A stretch of 64,000 nucleotides of DNA from Campanula takesimana (Eukaryota > Streptophyta > Magnoliopsida > Asterales > Campanulaceae). The DNA lies in assembly GCA_026119855.1 (NCBI GenBank), contig JAOWBW010001048.1:124001-188000 (forward strand), given 5' to 3'. Shown piece after piece: positions 1 to 11,818 of this stretch; position 1 is the stretch's first letter; each line of letters opens with the position of its first letter. Under the pieces are notes generated by a model, which was given only the letters and a program-made list of their open reading frames with translations, searched no databases and was not told the origin of the DNA. Position numbers and translations under genes: made by a program.

Positions 1-2335
1 TGAATATAATGCATAATTGATTACATATTACTCCTAGAGTAGGACTCTATAAAAACCTCAAATTCATAATTATATTCACATAATATACGTTCATTAATGA
101 ATTAGATTAATTAATTATACTAGTTTACCTTTGTTATGTGCATTGGTATATGAAAGAACCTTTATAATATTCTAATTCATGTGCCAACCCATGATTAAAA
201 CACTTATGATTATATGAGTAGTTTTATGCAGGCTACACCCTAGCGAGGTGCATTAATTCTATTCTTGTATTAGCAAGATGAGGAAACCGTGATTTATATA
301 TGTTTAATATAGTTTGATTTAATTGGGCTATCTAAACAGTTTAGGGCTTAAGGCACAAGATGTGATTAAAACATGTTTAATATTGGATGTCTAAAGAATC
401 TCATAAATGATCTAAGAGTCATATATGATATGATTGATAAGAGTTATCTACCTAAATAGCTTAGTTTTGAGCACTCGTGCCCTAGCCGACTCAAAGTTAA
501 GTGAAATATGGATCTTAGCACACATAAATTATATTATACAATTGTTGTATATGGAAGTTATATAATTTAGTGAGAATATTTATGAAAATACGATTATTTA
601 TCTCTTAAATGAAATTGGTATGAAATATATGTATATATTTATTGACATATTTGTGTAGAACAATATATTGAACTTTTATTATGTATCATTACTGCGATCT
701 GTTTTTAAGAAGGACAAAGTTAAAAGAAAATGAAATTAGATTTCTTGATTAGATCATGAGCATAAGAATTACTCTTAAGCAAGAACGTAAGTCATACATT
801 CTTGATAATCTTATTCCTAAGTAACTCGACTTGCAATATTAATAAGATTAATGTATTCCGTTGGATCATCAAATTTTAATTTGATTTTTATGTTGATTAT
901 GTTTGATTCACAAATAAATCGTTTATTCTGGGATTTGATGATCATGGTGATTCGATCATCAAGAACACCAAATCCTAATTGGATCCGGAAGGCAATTCTA
1001 GGGCAAAATTTGGAAATCGCAAAAATCCAATCTGGCCTGGTGCTCGGCCAAGCAGTCAATAAGACTTGGGTGAACAAGTCAATGACGGAAGCATGGTTTC
1101 TGAAACCAAAGGGTGCTCGGCCGAGCAGATGCTGCTTTGAGTTGAAAAAATTACCTTTGACTATTTTCAGACTTTGTGAATTCCCAAAAGGAGAGTGGAT
1201 GAAAAGATAAAGGCCAGAAAAAAATTGTCAAACCTAAAAAAAATATTTGTGGCTAAAGTTATAACTTCAAATGTTGTAATTTTGTACCATGGCAATAAGA
1301 TTGACCATTTAAACATAGCAATCTAGACTCGGAAGATAAAAAGAAAGGAAAACTAATGAGACTGCTGTTCAAGTATTTATATTATAAAATTAATTTTTCT
1401 AAATGTGCAACAATTAGTAAATAGAAAGACTACTTATGAAAGGTAAACTTAATGTCCGAGTGGTTTTGATGCAAAAGTTGTAACATTGGTCATATGGCAC
1501 TTATGAAGTGACTTTTTTTATTAGGCTCATATTTGTTTTGAAAAAATGATATTATGTGCTTACTTTAAGTAGAAGATATTATTTTGGTTTTCTTTATAAG
1601 ATAATGAAGGATATTTATTTCTTATTGAGAATAAAATGTTTTATTTATTATGATTTGCTTTATTGTATTGCCAAATCATATAAATAAAATTTATATCCTA
1701 AATCTTGAAGAACAAAATAATTACACTATAACGTAAATAATTTGAAATCCAAACCAAACAATGTAATCGTTATATTCTTATGGCATTATTGTTTTAGTCA
1801 TATAAATGAGAAATGCTTATTTAAATTCCATGGGACAGACTTTTAGAGTCATATGATTTTGAATCATATGATATATGCAGATCTTGTTTACTTAAACCAA
1901 GACATCTTTTACTAGGAGTAGTAAAATGGCTAATAACTTATTAGACCTAATACATGTTGATGTATATTGTCCATTAAGTAACAATGCTAAAGGAGGATTT
2001 TCGTACCACTTTGCAAAACTATTCAAACACTCTGATTTGATCGTGTGAACCAAGAATTTGGAAATCATCTTTAACATTATGAAAATGTTTCACAATTAGC
2101 TCCATAATGAATACCATTATGGAATGGTGAGTCTAAATAGAGGAATAGAACCTTATTCGATATGGTTCATTAGATGATATAGTCAAATTGATCTTACATT
2201 ATATCTTTTGGGGTTATGCATTGTAAACCACTATGATTACACTAATTTGAGATCTATCAAAATATGTTCAAGAGATACCATATGAGATTAGGAATGAAAG
2301 AAAACCTAGTTTGTCTTTCATAAAGACTAGTGAGT
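1..2335 (+). mobile_element. Decayed Copia fragment, plus orientation
   Basis: The sequence is the reverse complement, with many differences, of about 7260-9900, and matches the interior of the well-preserved Copia at 44449-49981. Positions 1-700 correspond to its 5' leader (compare the A/T-rich stretch near 545-570 with 48502-48525). Positions 850-1130 hold a segment with two GC-rich CTCGGCCGAG-type sites. From about 1200 remnants of the polyprotein follow. No LTR is visible at either end: the left end leaves the window and the right end stops shortly before another LTR at 2391. No open frame of useful length survives. Confidence 0.75.
1200..2335 (+). pseudogene. Copia gag C-terminus / protease / integrase remnant
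   Basis: Read in the plus direction this stretch follows the order of the intact Copia polyprotein at 48418-46229: a Lys-rich segment like the one before the zinc knuckle (about 1205-1240), degraded protease and pre-integrase sequence, then integrase (about 1905-2330). The clearest match is near 1930-2020, where the translation resembles the start of the integrase core around its first catalytic Asp. The N-terminal gag domain is missing, and the same deletion is present in the copy at 7260-9900. Stops and frameshifts are everywhere, so no product is expected. Confidence 0.65.
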
Positions 2336-2390
2336 AAACTAAAAATGCGGAAATTAAATCAAATCGGGCAATAAATGAAGTCAAGTCTTG

Positions 2391-3247
2391 TGTTGGACAC
2401 AATCTCCCCAAGAAGATATTGCCCCGCACATGTGCTAACGGACTGCAGTAATCTTCTCTCAAGATGAAACGACTTTACAGTCCATGATAGAAGCACTTCA
2501 AATCAAGGACATTCCTATTTGAACAGGCACGTGTCGCCCAACATCCAACCACACCGAACCGATTAGAGGCACCCATTTGGCTTGAACCGATTGGACCCTT
2601 TTCCGGATTGGGCTTGCTCCAAGCCCAATCTAGCCGTAGCCCAATCCAACTGGACTTGAACCCAAGCGCCCAATCGAGCCATGGTCTGGACCGAACCGCC
2701 CAACCCACACGGATGAACCACGGGCTGAACCCACCATCGAGCCGAATTTCATCAAAAGTTTAAGGCTCCACAGCTCCCAGCGACCGATGGGAAGTGCAAG
2801 GTGCGCCCTAAACCGCCCATTCCGCCCTTTGCGCGCTTCGTGGGTCATGTGCCAAGATGGAGCTAGTCCAAAATTAGCACACTTGGGCCACTAGTTGCAT
2901 GGTTGGCCCAATAGTCCACTTGGTTGGCCCAAGGAGGGAACCATTTGATGACTCCTCCTTAGATAGATCCACTTAAATACTCTCATTACTTTCATTAATA
3001 AAGCAATATGGGATAACCATTTCATATCCCATAAACTCTTCATTTACCCACTCAACTTGCATACTTTGGACATTAATTTCTCATTCACCCGGAATTGGTT
3101 TTGAGAAAATAAATATACCACATTAATATACTCCAAATGTAGATTACAAATATGAAATTTATTTCCATTTACACAAAATGGAGCCTAATGGAACTCTTGG
3201 TCAAAAGTCAGTCAAACCTAATTTTTTCCAAAACCAAAATTCCAGCA
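2391..3247 (-). repeat. LTR of a second Copia family (857 bp)
   Basis: It starts TGTTGGA and ends TCCAGCA, near-perfect inverted termini with the TG...CA ends of an LTR. Just right of the end is ATCCCCCACATG, which on the minus strand is a purine-rich tract directly before the LTR. This makes it the 3' LTR of a minus-strand element whose interior continues to the right. The interior of the LTR has many repeated CCCAATC/GGCCCAA words (2590-2930). No PBS adjoins its left side, as expected for an outer end. Confidence 0.7.
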
Positions 3248-3917
3248 ATCCCCCACATGAATGACAAAGATTAATGCATGCATGAATGCAGACTCATCTG
3301 GAAGTTTTGGCGAACCATTATTGCATCAGGATAGGTAGCTTGCGGCTTTGAACCTTCCTTAGTAAAATACTATCGGATATACTAGCCATTCAGTAGAGCG
3401 ATGCTTTGAACTGGTGACTGTATAGTGTACACCAAGACAATAGTACTTACACAATAATAGCTCTAACACATTTTGTTCTCACATTTTGTCCATTTCGTCC
3501 CTGGACCATGCTTGATTTCATAAGTGTTCAATTTGAAGCGGCCTTATAACTTCTCACTTATATAGGTGACCTCCTATAAAGAGTATCCTACCATACTCCA
3601 CCTTTTTGGTATAGGAATCATTAAAAGCTTTAAGCTTACCCTCACCAAACGTCAGCAGGGTTTTAGCACTTAGATGGCTTCTGAGATTAGGTTATAAGAA
3701 TTCCAAGTGCACCACTGGAATATCCATAACTTAGTTATCTCATTGAACCAAGTTTGTGGGATCTCTACTCATCATGGTTGAGTTACCGCTATAGATTTCT
3801 TTTGTTGTGTGGCTTTTAACCTTATTACCCTTACCAAACAATTTGATCTCCTATTCACACCCTTTCGGTAAACGGATCTGCTTTTGACTTCACATAACTG
3901 ATTGTGATAGTCATATC
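3248..3917 (-). pseudogene. 3' end of a Copia pol gene (RNase H tail) and 3' UTR
   Basis: Reading the minus strand from 3917, the first codons give a short peptide with ADPFT, resembling the ADPLTKG-type motif near the C-terminus of Copia RNase H. A stop and about 580 bp of non-coding sequence follow, up to the purine tract that adjoins the LTR at 2391-3247. The rest of this element is cut off by the LTR that begins at 3918, so this is a nested or truncated remnant. The assignment rests on one short motif plus position. Confidence 0.5.
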
Positions 3918-5394
3918 TGTTGGGTTTTGAGGGTCCTTGCGCAGCAGAAACGGAAATTAAAATCAATAAAACCCTAAGCCCCAAGATCCATTCATGATGA
4001 TTAAATTAATAGCAAGATGAATTTACAATACTAACCGTTGTTGTGCATTTAAAATTTTCTGATCTTCAAATCTTTAAGTCTTCTAGCTTTAGATTTAATC
4101 TCCTCGTTCTTCGTGTTCTTCAGATCACGATCACAGGAACACGAACTTTAGATGCTAAAGCAAGCATCCTCTATGTGTATCCACACGCGAACGAATATCT
4201 TGAACGATTCTAGGTCTGGACTGCTAGATCCCATCATTAGAAAACACTCTTTTCTAATCTTCAAAGGCTATATGAATTTTATACGTTCTTGATCTTTGAT
4301 TCTCAATCTTGGATCAAGAATTACGTTTCTCAAACATATTGGGTTGCATTGGTTTAATGGATGGTGAAAAGATGTATTTATAGTCCCTAGTCATTAACCC
4401 TTAATGACATAGAAGACCTAAATCCCGTCACCCAATTAAACTGCATAAAATCAGCCCAGGCACCTTTGGCACGGTCGTGCCAATTGGTGTCCACGGGCAT
4501 TCCTGGCTGATCATTATTAGCACGGTCGTGCTTTATAATTGGCACGGTCGTGCCAGACCAAAAATCAGCCTTTTGCCTTTTAGCAATTCGTTCTATTGTG
4601 TGTGACCCCATAGGATTATATCAAGTTGGTAATGAGTCCAAACACATTTGTTCTCATAAATCATGAGCGGACCCTAGCACACCATCATGATTACCCAATT
4701 GATATAATTTAACGAAGTTCTTTTATCCTCATAGAACATATCACAATCCTTTTGTCACGCGATATCATATTGAACATAAGTCATGGTCCACGTTAACTTA
4801 TATTGTTCAATGCTTTCTCGATCCAGAGTAGATTGATATGAGCAAATGACATTGAACACATCAATTCATTTGAGCGTGGCCACGCATTTCATCAATCTCA
4901 CTCTTCGAGTGGCCTAAACAGATATCTATCTTGAGGGAGGGACAAATTCCATCTTGATTTATCATTCTTCCCTACAAGAATCCGATTATGCCAATCATAG
5001 CCTTTATGACTACCTGGTTAAGGGTAACAGTTGACTATGTCAAACATAATGTTCATCATGTGGAAGACCATGATAATCTCAGGTCTAAGGATATCAAATG
5101 ATATAACTATATGAGATTTAATTATGACATTTGACCTTGATATAAATCTCATAGTGGGTCAAGTCCAGTACTTGTTCACCAACAAGTACCCATAAGCTTA
5201 ATTTGTATCACATACAAATGATCATCATATGATCATCGATTAAACTTATACTAGTTCTTCATAAGTACTAGGGATGGGGATTATTATAAGAAACATGCAA
5301 AACATATAATAATCCAGGTTGTTATCTCCATAACAAATGAGAACATGACATATCATGAGGCCTTTCTCAAGGGCCTAGGGCATAATCTCCAACA
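3918..5394 (-). repeat. Copia 3' LTR with GGCACGGTCGTGCC cluster (1477 bp)
   Basis: It begins TGTTGGGTTTTGAGG and ends CTCCAACA, and is followed by AATCTCCCACT, the reverse of a polypurine tract. It aligns along its length with the LTRs at 42933-44448, 49982-51497 and 51678-53206. On the minus strand a TATA box (CTATAAATA, about 4376-4384) lies downstream of three copies of the near-palindrome GGCACGGTCGTGCC or a close variant at 4468-4560. It is the 3' LTR of the decayed element that continues to about 9902. Confidence 0.85.
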
Positions 5395-8300
5395 ATCTCC
5401 CACTTGCACTAGACCCAATCAGCACGTACTCAATACCATTGAGCTTAGCTTATGACCATTATAACGGCATGTGGAGGATCTTCTTTTAGAAGATTATTAT
5501 TGTTATCATCATAAGGTATTTTGCATATTTTTACATCTCCCATATAAATGATTTCTTGTAGAGATGGAAACGTCTGAGTCTGTGTTTGGATCACAGATGA
5601 GTCCTTGGCACCTTAGCTTGTGCAATAACCATTATTTCACAACAAAGATCCATAGTATTAGTAGTACTAGAAACTATTTATAGTTTTACTAATAACATCT
5701 TTATTCAAACATCTCCCCTAGTTACAACTCTTGTAACTATATACTAATTTTTATTCGTAGAATAATTTAGGGTGTATTTGTTTGGAACTATTCCAACTAA
5801 TATCACTTACTTTAAACATATGTCCGTACTGAGATCTTTAATTATCCTTGTCGTTGTGGAAGCATGCATCTATATAACCATTTACTAGATCATCTCCCAT
5901 TCCAACAACCATCAAATATACATCCTTAGTTCTTCTCAAGTACATAAGGATATTCTTGATCACTATCTAGTGACTTTCTCTAGGATATGATTAGTATGTT
6001 CATCTAAGTAAATAATATGACATACATGATAGATCCAATTTCCGAAGCATATGAAATCTTAATCATGTATTCTTGCTCATTAGTCTTCCAATAAGACTAA
6101 GTCTTGCCAAGAACATTGTCATTAGACAACTTTGCAAGTTCTTCTCCAAGAGTCTTGCATACTGAATAATTCAGTACTTTGTCTTTATAAGTACTTTGAC
6201 ACAAACCAATCAGCTTCCTAGGTCTATATCAATAGGTATTATATAAGCGGCTTCTTCCTAAGTCCTTTTCATTAAGAAACTCTTTCAAATGAAATATATG
6301 TTAACCACACATATAAGACTAGGAATAAGACTATGCTCCCACTAATTTTCTAGCAAACACAAGTCTCATATTTAATGAATTTCAAATGATTTGAACACTT
6401 CATCAAAACGATTGTTTCAACTACTCCAAGAAGCTTTCTTCAATCTATCACATGGATTTCCGCAACTTACATACTTTATTAGAATTTTATGGATTAACAA
6501 AACCTTTAGGTTGTATCTAATACATCCTATAGTGAGTTCCTATTAAGGAACACTGTTTTGACATCCATTTGTCAAATTTCATATTCCAAATATGAAGGTA
6601 TGAAAATAAGAATTCTAATATCTTAAAGCATGACTACGAGTGAGAAAGTTTTATCATAGTCAAAATATGAGTCAACCTTTCACATTTAGTCTTGCTTAAT
6701 TAGTATGTGCCTTGCTACCCATGTTAGTTTTCTCCAAGAAAACTGAATTCCATCATTTTGTTTTTACACCTTAGGTTAGAATGATCATGTTACGAACTTG
6801 ATTATTATACATGGATTGCCTTTTAGATTTTATGACTCCAAGCCATTAATCTAATATGGAGTGGACATTGCATTTAGATAGGTGGTAAATATGTCATTCT
6901 CAATGAACTTTACCTCAATACTTTCTATTACTAGAAATCCAATATTTCTTGTTATAGATTGTATCCTATCATATATGCAAGTACCTTGTGTAACTTGAAT
7001 GAGTTTTCACAACTCCTTGTGAAAGTTTGTTCAATCTTCCATCTAAGGTTCTATGTTATTTTCTAGGTCTCGAACCATTCAAGATATATTTTACTCCCAC
7101 TGGTTCTTTTAGAGATAAACAATTTATCTAGAAAAGTACCATAACCAACAAACAATTTGTTTCCTAGAAGTAAAATAATATCCTCAAGTTTTCTTAGGAT
7201 ATCTCATGAAAATACATTTATTAGATTTAAGTGTGAGCTTGTCATAGAGAATTCTTTTCGCAAAAGTCTCACCATCTCAAATCTTCATGAAAGACAAACC
7301 AAGTTTTCTTTCATTCCATATCACATATGGTACCTTTGAACCTATTTTGATGGAACTCAAACTAGTGTAATCATAGCGGTTTCTAATGTATAACCCCAAA
7401 ATAAATAGTGGAAGATCAATTTGACTTTATCATCTAATGAACCATATACAATAAGGTTCTATTCCTCCATTTAGACACATCATTCCAAAATGATGTTTTT
7501 GGCGGAGTTAATTGTGAAAAAATTTCACAATCTTAAAGATGATTGTCAAATTCTTGGTTCAAATATTCATCATCACGATCGAATCAGAATCTTTGAATAG
7601 TTTTGCAAAGTAGTACCAAAATTCTCTTTTAGCATTGCTACTTAATGCACCATATACATCAATATGTATTAGGTCTAATAAGTTACTAGCCCTTTTACTA
7701 CTCCTAGTAAAAGATGTCTTGGTCCAAGTAAATAAGATTTGCATATATCATATGATTCAAAATCATATGACTTTAAAACTCCGTCCCATGGAATTTTAGA
7801 TATGCGTTTCTCATTTATTTGATCAAAACAATAATGCCTTAAGAATTTAATTATTTATGTTATAACCTTATTTATTATTTTGTTCTTAAAGATTTAGGAT
7901 ATTAGATTTATTTATATGATTTAATAATACAATAAAGTAAATCATAATAAATAAAGCACATTCTTATTCTCAATAAGAAATAAATATCCTTCATTATCTT
8001 ATAACAAAATAATATTTTCTACTTAATGGGTAAAGCCACTTCATAAGTGTTCTACGGAAAATGTTGCAACTCTTGAATCATTACCATGCATAGAATAACT
8101 TTACTTTTCATAAGTAGTCTTTTTGTTTATTATTTTTTGAATATTTATACAAATGTGGGATCCATATCCGGTATCCAATACCCAATAATTAAAATAGAAA
8201 GATTAATCTTATATCATAAATGTCCGAAGTGGTAGTCTCACTACCATTCACTTTCTTTGATCTTCCAGAATTTTGATTACAATTTTTAAATGGTCAATCC

Positions 8301-8430
8301 AATTTTCATACTTATCAAATTGTATTATTTAGAGTTATAATTTTAGCCACAATTATTTTCTTTATGTTTGACAACATTTGTCTTACCTTTATCTTTTAAT
8401 CCTTCTTACCTTTTAGAAATTCATGAAGTC
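5395..8430 (-). pseudogene. Copia polyprotein pseudogene (RT, integrase, protease remnants)
   Basis: The best preserved piece is 7559-7744, whose minus-strand translation matches the start of the integrase core of the intact Copia (residues about 478-520 there), including the Asp-Val motif after a His or Ile. Around 6040-6120 the sequence matches the RT/RNase H junction of the intact copy near 45140-45210. Stops and indels occur every few dozen codons and no catalytic domain is whole. It is a dead copy, much older than the Copia at 42933-51497. Confidence 0.7.
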
Positions 8431-9902
8431 AAAAATCAAATTTTTGATTTAGATCATCATCTTTCTGTACTAATGTTCAGAAATCTAGAGCACAAACTGT
8501 ACGGCCGAAACTAAGCCAAAAGGCATCTACATTTCCGTACATCATTCAGAAACTTAGAGAACATTCCATACGACAGAAACTAAGCCAAAAGGCATCCACA
8601 TTTCCGTATGGATCTGTAGTCTGTTTCTAAATTCCATGTCTCATCAATTTAACTGATTTCAGCAATCAAGAACAATTCAGGATTCTGATTTCAGTTTTCT
8701 GAATTCTGAATTGGCATCACTTTTCAGGAAACACGGTTTTGAAAACCAGCCATCTGAACCTAGATTCAACTTCAGATTCAAATTCTGAAAAACACCTGCT
8801 CGGCCGGTTCTTAGGACCCGCTCGGCCGTGCACCACAGAAAAACACTTTTTCAATTTCTAAATTTTACCTTAAAAACGCTTTCCATGATTCAATTAGGAT
8901 TTGGTGTTCATGGTGATCGAATCATCATGATTATCAAAACCAAGAATAAACTATTTATTCATGAATCTAAGATCATCAACAAGTTAATCAAATTAAATTT
9001 TGATGATCCTACGGAACATATTAATCAAATTAATATTGCAATTTAGGTTACTTAAGATTATTAAGAATATATAATTTCCATTCTTGCTTCAGAACAATTC
9101 TTGAGCTCATGATCCAATCAAGGAAATCAATTTCATTCTTTTTTAACTTTGTCCTTTTAAAGAACAGATAGCAGTAATAATGCATAATTAAAGTTTAATT
9201 TAACATTCTACATAAATATGCAAATAAATATACACCTATATTTCATACCAATCATTTAAGAGATAAATTTTGTATTTCATAAATACTCCCACTAAATTAT
9301 ATAACCTTCATATACAACAATTATATAATATAATTTATATGGGCTAAGATCCAACTTTAATTTAATTTCATGTCCGCTTCGACGATACTGCTCAAAATTA
9401 AATTAATTAGGTAGATAACTTTTATCAATCACATCATATGTGACTCCTAGATCCTTTATGAGATTGTTAGACATCTTATGTCAAACATGTTTTAATCACA
9501 TCTTGTGCCTTAGGCCCATAACCCTTATGATAGCCTAATTAAGTCAAACCATGTTAAACATATAGGAACCACTCTTTCACTCATCATGCTCATACACTGA
9601 TGGAATTAATGCACCTCGCTTTGGCAGAGCCCACATAAAACTACCCGGTGTACTCACATGTGTTTTAATAGTGGATTGGCACATGACTTAAATTTTTAAG
9701 AAGGTTCTTTCATATAGCAACGCGCATAACAAAGGTATAATTAATCCAATTAATTAATGAACGGATACTATGTGAATATAATTATAAATTTGAGATTTTC
9801 ATAGAGCCCTACTCTTGGTATTATACATATTGAATAATGAATTCTTTCATAGAGTCCAACTCTATTAAGAATACATTACTTCATAGAATCAAATTCCTTA
9901 AA
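5395..9902 (-). mobile_element. Decayed Copia interior, minus orientation
   Basis: The region follows the interior of the intact Copia in the same order on the minus strand: RNase H and RT (about 5400-7100), integrase (7100-7750), pre-integrase/protease (7750-8170), the zinc-knuckle area (8260-8420), then leader (8430-9902). Several hundred bases near the right end align with 48420-49080. The gag N-terminus is deleted, as in the fragment at 1-2335. There is no 5' LTR: the right side runs into unassigned sequence and then the gypsy LTR at 10108. GC-rich CTCGGCCG sites lie at about 8798-8830. Confidence 0.75.
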
Positions 9903-10107
9903 CAATACGTATTCTACAATGTATCTTCAAGTCTGAAAAACACGAATTTAGAAATCTGCACTGCACGCGAACTGCACGGAAAATCTGCATGAATTCGTGC
10001 ATTGCACGCGAATTGCACGAAATTCTGGACTGCACGTGCGATGCACGTAATCCACACAAAAATTCTAGACGAAAATTCTGCACAAAAAGGTGTATTACAC
10101 GCGAACG
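9903..10107 (+). other. Unassigned stretch with TGCACG-type repeats
   Basis: About 200 bp between the decayed Copia leader and the gypsy LTR. It contains a cluster of TGCACGCGAA/TTGCACG and ACGTGCGATGCACG words, several of them near-palindromic. By position it may be the outer leader of the Copia, since the intact copy has a different GC-rich cluster at 49590-49680. The short open frames here are probably fortuitous. Confidence 0.35.
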
Positions 10108-11187
10108 TGTTATTACCCGATCTGAAAATGAGTTTATTAGGGCTTTCCCAAATATACAAGGACTTTATAGGAATTAAAAACCTTGCAAAAACTTGTCCCG
10201 GATTCCCAAAATATATCTCATCATTCTAGAACATCTTAAAAATGGCCAAAATAGGGTTTCCTTATCTCAGATTAAACCCTTACTTAAAAATCACGTCAGA
10301 CGGAGGACTTGGCCACGCGGCCACTTTCGACCTTGGCCACGCGGCCACATCTACCTCAGGTGATCTGGACCGTCAGATCTCCCCCTCAGTTTACTATATA
10401 AACCTATCCTTACCTCTAGGTTTAGGTCCCGATTTTGGAGAGCTTAGATCCGAATTTTGATCAATCTCAAGCTCCCGTAGTGACGAATTTGCTCTCTAAC
10501 TAAGCATTCAAAGCATCCAAGAACACTCCCAAGAATCCCAAGAAGATCAAGGTTTATTTCTTGCCAACATAGGTAAGATTTCTAACTTTTTCTTCATGTT
10601 CTTACCATGTTCTTAGTGTAGATCCATAATATTCATGCTCTTAACATGTTTATTCATATGTTCATCATATTATTCATACGTTCATAATATGTTCTTCGTA
10701 TGTTCTTCATATTCATAGATTAAAACCTTATTTATGCTATATTTAGGGTTGCGATCTCCATGTTTACATGTTATTTCATAGCCGATGATGATTTAGGGTT
10801 CATCAACCCGAACACGATCTATGAACTACTTCTAAACCCTAATCTTTAGGTAAATTCCCCATCATTGTGCATAATCCCTATTCTCCTGCCTATTCTAAAT
10901 TCTTTTCGAACTACGTTGACCTGAGCTTCTCACACTGAGAGGAACGTAGGCAATCTTCAGATCAGGTCTCTAAACACCGCACACAACATACACCGCACCA
11001 TGATAGAAAGACCGATCATTCGGGCGATAGGAGTGATAACGTTCAATATTCTTCTCTTGTCGTAATTTGACCCCCGAACCCATTAACATGCTTTTTCTCA
11101 TTGTTTTGGCTATAATTAAAACAGCGTGGTGACTCTCATATTTTATGTTGCTACGAATATTTCCAATTTTAAACACACGTATTCACA
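10108..11187 (+). repeat. E3 gypsy 5' LTR (1080 bp)
   Basis: It starts TGTTATTACCCGATCTG and ends CACGTATTCACA, and is followed after one base by a tRNA-Arg-type PBS. It is homologous to the E2 LTRs (28664, 59200) and the H LTRs (17320, 63107). Visible in order: two GGCCACGCGGCCA palindromes (10309-10350), a GGACCGTCAGATC word, a TATA box CTATATAAA (10393-10401), a splice-donor consensus AGGTAAG (10571-10577) and the ACTACG/CGTAG box (10908-10956). Its 3' partner is not in the window. Confidence 0.85.
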
Positions 11188-11188
11188 G

Positions 11189-11206
11189 TGGCGACTCTGC
11201 TGGGGA
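11189..11206 (+). promoter_or_regulatory. Primer-binding site of E3 (tRNA-Arg type)
   Basis: TGGCGACTCTGCTGGGGA lies one base after the LTR end. From memory this complements the 3' end of a plant tRNA-Arg (…GAGTCGCCA), as in Ogre elements, with about one mismatch. The same site occurs at 12800, 29806 and, reversed, 63088. Confidence 0.8.
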
Positions 11207-11254
11207 TAACTCTTTGAAACTTTTTCAAACTTAGTGGGTCCAACTTTCGTTTAC

Positions 11255-11530
11255 ATCATGATGTTTTCCATGTTTACACATGCACCTCACACTTCGCCAT
11301 GTTTTCACATGCACCTCACACTTTGCCATGTTTACACATGCACCTCACACTTTGCCATGTTTACATATGCACCTCACACATTGCCATGTTTACACATGCA
11401 CCTCACATTTCGCCATGTTTACACATGCACCTCACACTTTGCCATGTTTACACATTCACCTCACACTTCGCCATGTTTTCACATGCACCTCACACTATGC
11501 CATGTTTGCACGTGCACCTTGTATTTTTTC
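11255..11530 (+). repeat. Leader minisatellite of E3 (about 29-bp unit)
   Basis: Eight or so copies of a unit built on GCCATGTTTACACATGCACC and CTCACACTT follow the PBS. The unit is nearly frame-neutral, so all three plus frames stay open and give His/Thr/Cys-rich peptides. These are a by-product of the repeat, not genes. The same minisatellite occupies the same place in E2 (29875-30330) and H (62740-63050, reversed). Confidence 0.85.
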
Positions 11531-11818
11531 CATATTAATACATGTTCCTTGTATCTTTTCAATACATGTATTTTTTGTACTTTCGCCATAGTACTAAGGT
11601 CAAACGAGACTTTGCTATGCTCCCTTGTACATTCTTATCCTCTCCCTCTTCTCTCTCTCTTACATTGCATTGCATCATTCAAAAACATTAAAACTTCTCT
11701 TTTTTCTCCTTAAAAATAATTAGCTTCTTGCAACACACTACCACTAGTCTGTGTCAGCATTGCACATATCCCTTATTACCCCCGGAGTGCGCGATGTGCA
11801 GGAATTAGTGGCACTACT
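11531..11818 (+). other. Conserved gypsy leader segment of E3
   Basis: Non-coding. It matches 30400-30640 in E2 and, reversed, 62450-62700 in H, including a CT-rich run, GCATTGCATTGCATC-type repeats, the ACACTACCACTAGTC word and GATGTGCAGGAATT. The segment ends abruptly where the E4 LTR begins, so E4 probably inserted here. Confidence 0.6.

Noticed and set aside
2268..2848. Short minus-strand ORFs in the 2.3-2.9 kb region
   Set aside because: They lie in a Copia LTR with repeated CCCAATC words and show no domain.
11234..11713. Overlapping plus-strand ORFs rich in His, Thr and Cys (also 29873-30725 and, reversed, 62449-63042)
   Set aside because: They arise from a leader minisatellite whose units keep all frames open; no domain and no codon constancy between copies.
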